Below the pieces are notes generated by a model. The model searched no databases. It was not told the origin of the DNA and saw only the letters and a list, made by a program, of their open reading frames with translations. A DNA stretch of 64,000 nucleotides. Source: Sipunculus nudus. Its lineage: Eukaryota > Annelida > Sipuncula > Golfingiida > Sipunculidae. Every line of letters begins with the position of its first letter. Position 1 is the stretch's first letter. The position numbers and the translations under genes are program-made. Location of the stretch: assembly GCA_026874595.1 (NCBI GenBank), contig CM049315.1, positions 36,596,164-36,660,163 of the forward strand, given 5' to 3'. Below, piece by piece: positions 1 to 12,500 of this stretch.

Positions 1-3000
1 CATTTGTGGCGTTGCGGTCACGGCTAAACATTCATATACCGGTATGTTTATCTTGAAGACCTGGTGAGTGATGATGTTTACATTTGCGAACCGGAATGGG
101 ACGCGGGGGCATTCAGGTTTTCTTTGACTGGTTACTATTGTTGGACGCATAAAAATAGGTTGATATGAGGACGACATAACGATGAATTAAATGTACGTTT
201 TAAGGAAGGAAATTATTCCTGAAGAAAGATTCGGATATGTGCATACCTCGTTAGTAGCAAAAGCGGACCCAAATAAAGTAGGGTCTTGTCATTTATCCCA
301 CTGGGTTAAACCTCTCCTTTTCATAAAGCGAGAGTTATGTGTTTTTCACTTTTACTGACCACGCACGTGGGTCAGAGCCTGGGCCAAATGACAGGCCAAA
401 CATGCTTAAATCCCTCACTCAAAGCTTAGGTTATTCATTTGCATAATATAGTCTTAATATATATATAATTTTGGTGGGAACCTCAATGCAGACCATAAAA
501 AATGCAAAAATCACTCAAAATGATGATGTATTCATTAAACGTTATTTATTCTCATATCGGCGAGGACATTGCGGGAACAATAACCTTTAAAATGAGATAA
601 TGCACAATATTATACGCAACGCGGTTATAGAGAACATTGGGAACAAAGGTGGACCGAATTCCTTTTATAAGTATTAGATATATTAGTATATAGTTAGTAT
701 ATAGTTTATAGACCGATTAGTAAAAGTACAGATTTAAAAATTAAGATATCAGGTTTAAAAAGTTTATGTTTCCAAATATATATTAATTCTAAAGCAGGTT
801 GATATATATAATATTTCACAGAAAACTGAGAAATGGAAACAAAGTCTATGATGCTAATTATTAATACATTTCCAGTATATATAACTATAATTGTCTAAAT
901 ATCAGGGGGTGATTACATTGAACAATCCTAGCTAAAAAGTGTGGGTGTGGGGGGGGGGATATAATACTTCCTGTATTGATGCCACTGTTTATTTAGGAAA
1001 GCCAGGGCGTTGACTCTGATGAGCGACCAGATTGATATCAAAACTTCCCTGCAGATACAGCTATCTCCAATAAAGCTTCATGAAAATTAGTCATTGTGAC
1101 ACAGGATCTACTATCCGATAAAATATATTTTGCTCCTGTTATCTACCTCCCTTGTAGCTGTAAAGATGTTATCGAAGATTTCCAAACAATCATTCTAAAA
1201 TCGATTTCTTTTTGACATGGATGTGTGCTTTAATTGCTATGCACTGATAATATTTATATTGATAGAAAAATAAACATATTGGTTGTTACTTGGCCGATTA
1301 AATTGGTAAAGTTGATTTTTCGCCGATATATATATTGTTACGAAGACAAATAAATGAGGGGAAATTTCTGGGCCGATGCAGGAGTCGAACCTAGGTCGGT
1401 GGCGTACAAGTCCGGCGTCCCAACCGCTTCGCAAGAAAGGGAAGCTTTTCTAGCGAGACAGTTCGGTCTGCTTTTATGTCACCTCATAACAATATATAGA
1501 TAAATCACCATGCACCCAAAACTATATTCCTCCTGAAACAATCTTTTATTCTTTATACATGATTATTACAGCTAAGTATTTTGGGTATTTATGGTCATAT
1601 CTGGTTTTCATGAACTTTGGGGTCATATTCACTATACGCTTAAGCTGCTTCACGCTAATCACTTTCATTTGTTAACAACATATTAAATTACCACTAAATT
1701 ATACTATTCAGAATAACAGACAACTATTCCTTGATTTTTAACACATGTTAAGAAATAATCCATAACGCAGTTTAACATTTATGACGAATAATTTAGGCAA
1801 CCGTAGCAAAAGCAATATAATAAATTTTATCTGTATGATATGTATAATGAAAGATTATTGAGGAAAATATGAAGTGATTATAAATTGTATACATTTACTA
1901 CCTTCAAATTGGTATGCTCAAAATTATGAGAAAACAGGCAGAAATGCAAAAATCATTAAAAAAAAACATAACATGTTGTTTCATCATTGAAAAAGTATAA
2001 ACTCTCATCAAAAATCAAACGCGTCAAATGTGTAGTAGGAAGCAAAATTCAGACTTTTGGGCTGCGAAACAGAAAGAATGTTCACCGACTTTTATATTAA
2101 ACCCCCGTCATACTAATGGCGGAATGAGCAGGAATGCCGTGGGAATAAAAAAATTCCGTGTATATTTCTGGATATTCGAAGTGCATTCTAAACATTCTGA
2201 CTGCCGTCTGAGTTGTTTCCAAATATCCGGGTCCATTCTTGTGGCCTTTCCAAATGTTTAGCTCATGCGTAAAACTTTCGAGGTGCATTCTAAGTGGAAA
2301 AATACTGAACGGCATTCGAAGGGGTATTCTCACTCCACTTTGTCCGTATTCTAGATATTAATACGGCATTTAAACAGCATTCGAAAGTCTGATCGCATTT
2401 GGGGGAGAACCGAAATGGCAAGCCACTTCTTATCCTGCAAGAATGTCCCTGACTGACTAAAGATGTTTTTGCTCTGTCGAGCAGCTACAGGTTGCTGTAG
2501 TCCAGGCTACAGCCCTGCGCGCTCCTTATGCGTAATTTTGATGAGCTAATAGACGTGATGCCAACAAGCCAAGAGCCGCCACCGTTTTACCCACAAGAAT
2601 GTCAAGAATGCGCCTCGGATAAGCCGAAATGCAACTCAAATGCATCTCTATTGTTGCCGAAATCGAATTCGTTAATAAATAATTCTGCTAGAATGCACTT
2701 CGAATGCCGTCTGATTCTTCTGATTGCCGCTCGAATGCTGTTCGAATTGGCCGGAACGTATCGGCTGGCCCTCGAATGAGTCCAGACGTAATTCAGAACC
2801 CCGCCGAATCACATAAAAACGAGGCCAGCTGCCGCTTGAACGTCAGTCGGCATTTAGGATTCGCCTCGTCAACATCACGTCATGCCTCCAAGGAAGAAGG
2901 GAGCAAAGGTCAAGAACTCCGCCACTAGCCGCGGCTTGGGGGGGGGGGGGGTGCAATTCAAGAAGATCCTGAGTAACCAGCTCCTAATGTTGAAGATGCT

Positions 3001-6000
3001 CCAGCACTTTCATAGTCCACAGCCCCTGCCCGTACTTTCCAGATGTGCACAGTGGTCGAGGTCCATCAGCAAGCAGCACAGTCCTCCTCTGACAGTGAGA
3101 CTGATGAAAATGTTAGATTCGGCAGCCCTTCCTATCGGGGAAACACTGGGAAACACATTCTTGAAACACTGGGGACATTCGTGTTACATTTTAAGTACAT
3201 TTGAAATTCATTCTAGGTATTCGAGCTGCATTATGTTTGAATTTTTAAACGTTCTAACCATAATCGGGGACCATTCCCGAAGCGTTCTGACTGCATTCGA
3301 GGTGAATTCGTACAGCATTTGAGGCACAGTCCGATCGGAGTTCGGCCTGTACTCGGATAGCAATCGAACCGCACAGGTATGGCACTCAAAGTGCATTCTA
3401 AATATTCTGAATATTAGGTCAAATTGAACCCCCCCTCCTCCCGATGTCTCGCAAATTTTAAAAGTAATCATTCTGGCTTGTTCTGCTTTTTCCCTGCTGA
3501 TTCCGAATGAGTGTGACTGGTTTTTATTCTTTGGTACGTGAAGAAGATTTTCGCCGGCCGAAAGCAGAGTACGCAAAGGCCGATAGGTAATTAATTTCAG
3601 ACAAATATGATGGAAGTGACCCATCAAAATGACGCTAAACAAAATCAACTATTTTGTATTGTATGCCGTACTAGACGGGAAGCCAATAGAACTGTTTTGT
3701 GCTGCAGGAGACATTTGAAAAAGGGCCATATTGAGGGATATATATACAAAGGATAATTGTTTTATTAAAATATTCGTCTGGTTCCTTAGTTTAAGAATCT
3801 GCCTGATGCATATTTCATGCCCGGCACTCCACACGGTTTCGTGAAAATCGGTTCAGTCTGTTTTATGCATGGTCCTGCTGATGGAGATACTAAGTAGAGG
3901 AACTGAAGCCGAGTGCTTAACCGGTGCGAGTTTTTGGTAATATACTTCCTAGATCGACTTCTAGGGTAAACTGATATTTAGATTTGATAAATATCGAAAG
4001 TGTTTTCTACAGGCCCCGTACAAACAAGCCAAGACAAAAAAAAAATCAAAGATACGAACGTATACGATACGAATTTAGGTCAACTGAACCATGTGCCTGC
4101 CGATTCCAAGATTCCAGCAAACAATAAGCATACAGAGCTGAAAACATAACCTCCTCGGTCATATAAATACAGAAATGTGGTATCATTAACTAGTGTATGA
4201 ATAATACTGATGAAAATTATTGGTAGGACACACATCATATCTACAGGACCAAGACTATTCTGGTTAAACATCCAATCAGATGTTAATTGATTCTTGAAAG
4301 AACATAGACCACAGGAATTTATATTCTGTGGGTAAAAGGTAGAAACATAATGTGAAACTCGTTCGAAGTTATCCCTTTCTATGTTTTCATGTTTTTTTAA
4401 TAAATAATTTACTTACTTCCTATATAAGAAATAACTGGACGCATTTAAACAAGTATTTCCGTCATGAAATGTATAAAGACTTTTCCAACCCTGCTTTCAG
4501 AATAATATTACATCATCATATTTAGTGCAAAATCATAAAGAGCTAATGATCAGAGTAAATAAACTTTGATTTTGGATGGATTCACCTTTGGCAATAGGTC
4601 ACTGGTTTCACCTGGATTTTTGTTTCATTTTATCACGGTTTGAAAAAAAAAAACGCTCATTAAAATAACAATTTGTGCCAGGCTAAAAGCTGGTTTAGAT
4701 TCAGCCATAAGTATCATTTCTCATCCACACTTTTATCTACATCTAATACAGTCATGCAAAGATAATTAGCGTGATAACTTTGGTTAGAGAGCGCAGGTAT
4801 CTAATTTGATGTTAATTTCAGTACAGTTTAATTCCGTGGGAGCCGTCTCTGTTTGGCGGTCTTGGCGATCATTAGGTTTATTATAGAATTTTTTGAAAGT
4901 CCGTCGACACTGTGCATTGAGTTAAGCCTATTACATAGTGTTGGGCCGCTGTCACCGTTCTTGCTAGAAAAATGGTACTGATTTATAAAACGCAAAGAAA
5001 ACTATATGTAGCCGATAAATTAAAAAAAATACTTATTTTGTGAGGAAAGATATTAAGCTCCACCTTGGGGTGAGCAAACAAATCAAGATTTCATCAGTGT
5101 CGGACTTACAAGTGAATGTTTGAAAGTGCGTCTGCTGTTCAAACATACGGTCCATGGGCCAAATTTAAGAGCATTGTAGACAATGTCGGATCGATTTTGT
5201 ACTGTGTATCTGTTAGTGTTCAGTTACACATGAAAGTCTTGCCCATGTTAAAATGCCAATACGCTGAACGTCGTGACCGTTTCAATCATGAATTACTTGA
5301 AATACAGTTTGACTGCAATATGTCACGATTCATGTCGCAGGTCCCATGACAAATAAGGTGACAGTTCATGGCCGAAAACAACGTTTATTTTACTCCATTG
5401 ACTTACAATCCCAGGCCAGACTCACTATAACTTTCCATTGCGCCGGCTGCGTCCGTTCCCTCCACTCTCGACTCGGGATCCCTCCGAATAAAACTTACAC
5501 TCATAAAATAAAATTACGCTTTTAAAATAAATTACGGGCGTCTCCCTACATATTCCCCCTTTAATATTTAAAGCCCCCTTAAATATTAAAATAACCTTAA
5601 TGGTACAAGTAAAGAAATAGAGCAAACTGTTAGAAATATGCAACATATAAGACAAACACCATGGTGTCCTCAATTTAACTGATTAACTGCTTCCAATAGA
5701 CTTCATCAATTTAAGATGATAGTTAAAAAACTGTGTCAGTCCAAAAACATTTCACAATTCACCATGTGTCAGATAATAATGACCAAAGTAGTATAAAGCT
5801 GTCGTTATACATGAATCAGAAGATAATACATATACAGCATAAGCAGGCAAATAATCTAAACCTCGTTAGAAACTAAACATGCCTTTCCATTAGAATCCCT
5901 GTCAGTTCTGTACCCATTAATACTCTAACCCAGTGGTACCAATCCATACTAGACTTTTACACGGTTACATGGTAGCACTAGGACATGCCAGACTGACAGC

Positions 6001-6449
6001 ATTGTGACAACACAACAATATGGCCACACAATATAAATCCTGGTTATACAACCATCACCATAAGACAATTTACAAGTCTCAGCAGAACTCAACATTATAT
6101 ATTCAATATATAATATACAGGTAGAATTATCATTGAGAAATCTATTGAGATGTACCCAACAATTTTAGATAAGTCAGCCGGTATTTTTATCATTTGTGTA
6201 ATTGAGCTTATCGCTTGTATCGGGACTGCGTGAAGCTGACATTTGATTTAAAGAGTCAGAAAGATATAAACATTCAATGAATTTTTAACAAAAAGAAAGC
6301 ACTGACCTTTGCCTTATTTTCAGGTCTGTTCGCATATTAATTTTGATACAATTTATCTAGGAAAGATTAATCCATGAAAGTTTTAACCCCACGAATAGTG
6401 TTTCAGGTAAAACCAGGACATTTTTATATCCACGATATTTTCTGAATCC

Positions 6450-6541
<92 letters not shown>

Positions 6542-9500
6542 TTGTAATATTTTCTCTCAGATTATATTTAAAATGAGTAAAGACCTGTTAGCACATCTGG
6601 AGTTTTGGACAATTTAGAGACCTGTTTTATTGATATATGACACACTAATATATGTGATATTTGGTGACAAGGTCTTTACATATACAGTATTATCTTATCT
6701 AACTTTATCTTAATGCATTGTTCAAACATTCTTTTTTCGAATTTTTATGTAACTTGTAAGATACACTGAGTGTTTATTTCAAATTTGTCATATATAAAAC
6801 GATTATTAATATTTGAAGTGAAACACTCTTCAGTATGTATATAGAACGTAAATATTTTATATAATATAGTTATCATGATCATCGCCATCAAAGACAACGA
6901 TATCATTAACAATATATGATTTTCTTTATGACAATGTTCCCATTCACCAGGTGCGCCTATTATGAGACGAAGTACTACACGGAGCGGTACACGGTCAGAG
7001 TCTGCTGTCCAGGCTGGGAGGGAAGTAACTGCGAGATACGTGAGTGCCATTATTTCCTCCGCCACGAGGGTATGCCTTAATTCTCGTTCGTTTAACGAGT
7101 TTAAATTCAATTCGCTTCACGCTACAGAAACGGGGTTAAGCTCCGGACTGATGAGCCACTAGGCTCGGGTGTAAAACCCAACAGGCCTTTACACCAGGGT
7201 ACAGGGTCAATAAATGTAATCAGAGCGGGGATCGCATTGTGGGTCAAACTAATGAGAGTGGTTGTCGAGGGATTGCAGTTTAGAGTTGGATGCTCAATGT
7301 GATATAACGCTCCCATTGGTCAGACTGATATCCGTTGCCCTGTGCCAACCTTGGTAGTGAAACCCGGAGGAGCTTGCAATACAAACTAACGTAACGTTTA
7401 AAGCAAAGAAGATAAGGATGACTGCCGTGTATAACCGGTAAGCGAGGAGTGTAATTGACTGAACAATGGGATTTCGAAAAAAAGGATTTAAAACGGGTGC
7501 CGTATATATTCCAATTCGATTGATTCTTTAATCCAGTTCCATGGTCCGATGTGTTACCTGCCTTGACCAGACCTATGTGTGAACATATTCTTAATAGCCA
7601 TAAAAAAATATTATTTTACCCCGAACATTGAATTAAACCTTTACCAGATAATATATTACCAGATTTTAACAGCCCAGGGAGTTACATTTAAAGAAAACAA
7701 TCCTATCATGTTTACATAAGACTGTACTAATCCTATAACTAATGAGAAACAGACGGGTAAACAGATCCCAATATTACCAAATCTGTAACCTTACCCGCAC
7801 CTTTTATTAATAATATCAGTTATATCAATGTACAAACAAAAAGCCTAGTAAAACTGCTACTGCCTTGTGCCAAATTCTTAAGCGATGCAGGCTTGACAAA
7901 TATTGAGTTTGTTTGTCAATCTTATGTATTTAATTAGTTAAGACCACGTTTGATGAGCAAAATTAATGACTACCTTCTTTACCAGATGTTATATGTTCTT
8001 CCAGCAATCTGTAACCCCTCTTGTGAGTCTGGAAAAGGCGTCTGTGTTGAACCGAACACGTGCAGATGCCACAGTGTATCCTACTCCGGAAGTACATGTC
8101 AAAACGGTAAGTTTGTAATCAGTGTAAACCTACACAAGCGTATCGTGTCAAAATTGTAAATAAAGGAAAGCTGTCATAATTGTAAACCTATACGAAAGAG
8201 TCGTGTCAAAACGGTATGCTGAAATCAGCGTATCCTGCACATGATAGTCGTGACAAACAGCAACATTAAGCTGTAATCAGTGTTTCCTACATAATACAGA
8301 CGTGTCAAAACGGTAACGGTAAGCTGTAATCAGTGTCGTGTGGAAACGAGAAGCTGCAATCCTCCAGTAGAGCTAAGCTGTTAAAGAGCTAAGATAATAG
8401 GTCTGTATCCTACACCAGAGAATAGTGTAAAAACGGTAAAGATCAGCTGTAATGTAATCCGTGAATCTTTAATAGGACAGTCGTGTCAAAACAGTAATGG
8501 TAAGCTGTAATCCGTGAATCTAACACAGAACAGTCGTTTCTAAACGGTAACGGTAAGGTGAAATCAGTGTCGTGTGGAAACGAGAAGCTGTAATTCTTCA
8601 GTAGAACTAAGCTGTGAAAGAGCTAATTATAATAGGACTGTATCCTACATGAGAGATTAGTGTAAAAACGGTAACGATAAGCTGTAATCCGTGAATCTTA
8701 CACAGGACAATAGTGCCAAAACGGTAAGCTGTAATCCGTAAATCTCACGCAGGACAGTCGTGTCATACGGTACCGGTAAGCTGTAATCCGAGAATCTTAC
8801 ACAGGACAGTCATGACATAACGGTAACGGTAAGCTGTCCTCTGTGAATCGTTCACAGGACAGTCGTGTAAAAACGGTAACGATAAATTGTAATCTGTGAA
8901 TTTTTCACAGGACAGCTGTGACAAAACGGTAACGATCAGTTGTATTCAGTGTCGTGTGGAAACGAGAAGCTGTATTTCTTTAGTAGAGCTAAGCTGCTAA
9001 GGAACTACGATAATAAGACCGTATCCTTCATGTGAGAATAGAGTTAAAACGGTAACGATAAGCTGTAATCCTTGAATCTTACACAGACAGTCGTGTCAAA
9101 ACGGTAAGCTGTAATCCGTGAATCTTATGCAGAACCGTCGTGCCAAAACGGTAATTGTCAGCTGTAATCCATGAATCTAACACAGGACAGTCGTTTCAAA
9201 ACGGTCATGTTCAGCTGTAATCCGTGAATCTTAAACAGGACAGTTTTGTCAAAACGGTAACGGTAAGCTGTAATCCGTGAATCTAACACAGGACAGTCGT
9301 TTCTAAACGGTCACGGTCAGCTGTAATCCGTGAATCTTAAACGGGACAGTCGTGGCAAAACAGTATTGGTAAGCTGAAATCAGTGTCGTGTGGAAACGAG
9401 AAGCTTTAATTCCTTAGTAGAACTAAGATAATAGGACTGTATCCTATATGAGAGATTAGTGTAAAAACGGTTACGATAAGCTGTAATCCGTGAATTTTGC

Positions 9501-12500
9501 ACAGGATAATCGTGTCTAAACGGTAACGGTAAGCTGTAAGAAATAGCCGTAATCTATGAATCTTTCACAGGACAGTCATGTCAAAACGGTAACGGAAAGC
9601 TGTAATCTGTGAATCTTACACAGGACAGTCGTGTCAAAACGGTTGTCACACCACTGAGGATGTGAACCTCCAGGTTCTTTTCTGTCAGTCAAATTACTAC
9701 GCTCTTTACACAGCGCTTTACCTATAGGGCTACTTCCTATATCGTAAGGCGCTGTTTGTTATGACCTCGTATCCTGCTTTGCAACACCAGAGGGGAGCAC
9801 TGTATTTTTGTCCAATCACATGAAACTTTGTGCTGGAAGACAACGCCAAGCGAGGAATACACGGAGCCAATCATATTCATTTCTTTTTGAGTGATAGCTC
9901 ATCCCCCAGCGTAACCGTCTAAACAGGCCACAGGCTCAGAGAGTATTGCCCCTGACGTGGTTTGCTTTGGGCCTTGGGCATATAGGATGCTCGGCCGGTG
10001 AGCTGTAATTCAAACGAAACGTAACAACAAAGGCTGCGTGCACACCTCGCTTGTTTGTTTCAGTTCTGCAGACAACAGATACATGGCTACGCTAACACAG
10101 TCATAATGTCATAATCGAATCGGTCGATGATGCGAGAATGCAGAGGGAGCAATTTAAATTCGACCGGAATCAAACGGCGCTTGAAGCGCGGCAATGGGCG
10201 GAGCCAGGATGCCTGTCGAGTGTTTGTTTATTGGCATCTGATTGGCTGCTTGTCACATCGTACGCACGTTTATTTCAGTGGACAACAAACCGCCATCTGG
10301 TGTCTAAATATATCAGAAACGGTCAAAGCTGGCAGCGTGAAAATCAGTTGCTTCTTTAGAAGCGCAAGATTTCCGCTGCCTCGGGAGCGTATCAAATTAC
10401 AGGCAGACCAGACAATAACACGCCCAAAGAAAAACTCTAAGGCAGTCGTAAAATAACAAAAAAAAATATAATAACATAAAAGGGTTACTAACAGATCTCT
10501 GGGGGCGTGCCGTCAACACAAATAAAGCAGTAATCATGATAGTTCACAGAATCCAATAATCCTCATAACACTAATCCTCCTAACACAGACACAGTTCCAA
10601 ATGTCCCAGGTCACATGACCACTCGCTCTCATGTGACGTCTGGACGTTATGGTGGCCTCTGGCGTAATCCATGTGTACACGGAGCATAGTCCAATCCCAG
10701 CGTAATACAGATGGTCACAACACACAACTGGTTCTAACTGCGGTATAACTGTTAATCGTCCGGAAAACAAAATTCGCGTGCCGCACACCGAATGTTCCTG
10801 TGAAACCCTGAATTGACGTCTCTCTCAGCTGTAATCTTCTGTAGCCCTCCAGTTACTGGATACCGAACAAACGCCCTCTCTGGCAAAATTCAGCACCATC
10901 ACAGTTTCGCGTCGAGACAAATTCCCCTTGACTGTTCCTGGCAGCGCGCACCAGCACAAGAATGCCTGTCCTTCGGCAAACATACTGTCTCTGAAGTACT
11001 TTAAAGATCGACTGCTGAAGCACGCTCACGTGACGGTACACTCACGAAACGCCCCGGCTCCTTTGAGGGATTCACGCCTTATATGAGACTCCTGACGTCA
11101 TAAATCCCGCTAGACTTCTCCGCCAATCAGCACTTCCATCCACGATGTCCGTTGTCAACACACATCAACCTCACGTAGACATGCCCCCAGGAAGGTTTCG
11201 TTGGAAAACATTCCTAAGAAAATTCACAGACAAGACAAGAATTTACATTAAATGAACCACGTGTTCTTCCTAACTGGGTTTCTCACGCTAATGGCTAAAC
11301 ATGATTCTACATAGAATTAATAAAATTAGTTAAACAATTATTTGGTAATAATCCCTATGCTTAAATATAAAAAGTCACAGTTTTTTCTAGTGACATCGGT
11401 TAAGGTAAGCTGTAATCCGTGTATCCTACACATGACAGTAGGTCGTGTAGACTTAGTGTTACAATCTACGTTGGCTGAGAACATATACATACTGAAGTAA
11501 GAGTATATTTGATATAGCTACAGTATGATATGTATAAAGGTGATTTAAGTTCATACATTTCTCGAAATGGAAGACTCATTGTCTTTGTTAAAGCTTTTGC
11601 CTTTGTTATCTTACTTTTGCAGTTGATTGCTCATATCGAAGAGACTGTTATCCAGGAACATGCATTTCCTTCTCCGGAGGCAGCGAACCAGAATGTCAGT
11701 GTATAGAGGGTTACAGCGGACCTAACTGTTTAACACGTGAGTCACAGTTCCTCTCCCAGCGTCCCTCACAATCTGAATAGAGGGTTACAGCGGACCTTAC
11801 TGTTTAACACGTGGGTTACAAAAGCTCTCCTAGCGTCCCTCACAATCTGAATAGAGGGTTACAGCGGACCTAACTATTTAACACGTGAGTTACACTACCT
11901 CTACCAGCGTCTTTCACAATCTGTATAGAGGGTTACAGCGGACCTAATTGTTTACCACGTGATTCACAAACCCTCTACCCAGCGTCACTCACAAACTGTA
12001 TAGAGGTTTACAGCGGTCCTAACTGATTAACTCGAGAGATACAATAACCCTCCCAGCGTCCCTCACAATCTGTATAGAGGGTTACAGCTTGCCAAACTGT
12101 TTAATACGTGAGTCACAGTCCCTCTCCCAGCGTCCCTCGCAATCTGTATAGAGGGTCCCAGCGGACCTAACTGTTTTACTCGTGAGTGACAATACCTTTA
12201 CCAGCGTCTCTCACAAACTGTATAGAGGTTTACAGCGGTCCTAACTGATTAACTCGAGAGATACAATAACCCTCCCAGCGTCCCTCACAATCTGTATAGA
12301 GGGTTACAGCTTGCCAAACTGTTTAATACGTGAGTCACAGTCCCTCTCCCAGCGTCCCTCACAATCTGTATAGAGGGTCACAGCGGACCTAACTGTTTTA
12401 CTCGTGAGTGACAATACCTTTACCAGCGTCTCTCACAATCTGTATAGAGGGTCCCAGCTTGCCAAACTGTTTAGTACGTGAGTCACAGTCCCTCTCCCAG

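Noticed and set aside
2882-2930. [18 protein letters not shown], which looks like a basic protein start
   Set aside because: It runs straight into a poly-G tract and repeat sequence; no continuing domain or splice donor in frame was found.
3208-3648. 146-codon - strand frame opposite another 146-codon + strand frame (2882-3322)
   Set aside because: Both run through the ATTC-motif repeat and G/C runs; composition is repeat-like and no domain is visible.
7140-7175. Hammerhead-like core CTGATGAG followed by a perfect GAGCC/GGCTC hairpin
   Set aside because: The required GAAA after stem II is absent (CGGGTG instead) and no closing stems I or III were found.
8091-9643. CRISPR-like appearance of regularly spaced repeats in intron 3
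   Set aside because: Units are directly adjoining with no unique spacers, and the genome is eukaryotic; it is a minisatellite.
10127-10456. 109-codon frame in the LTR-like insertion
   Set aside because: No gag, pol or envelope feature; overlapping frames of similar length exist in the same place.
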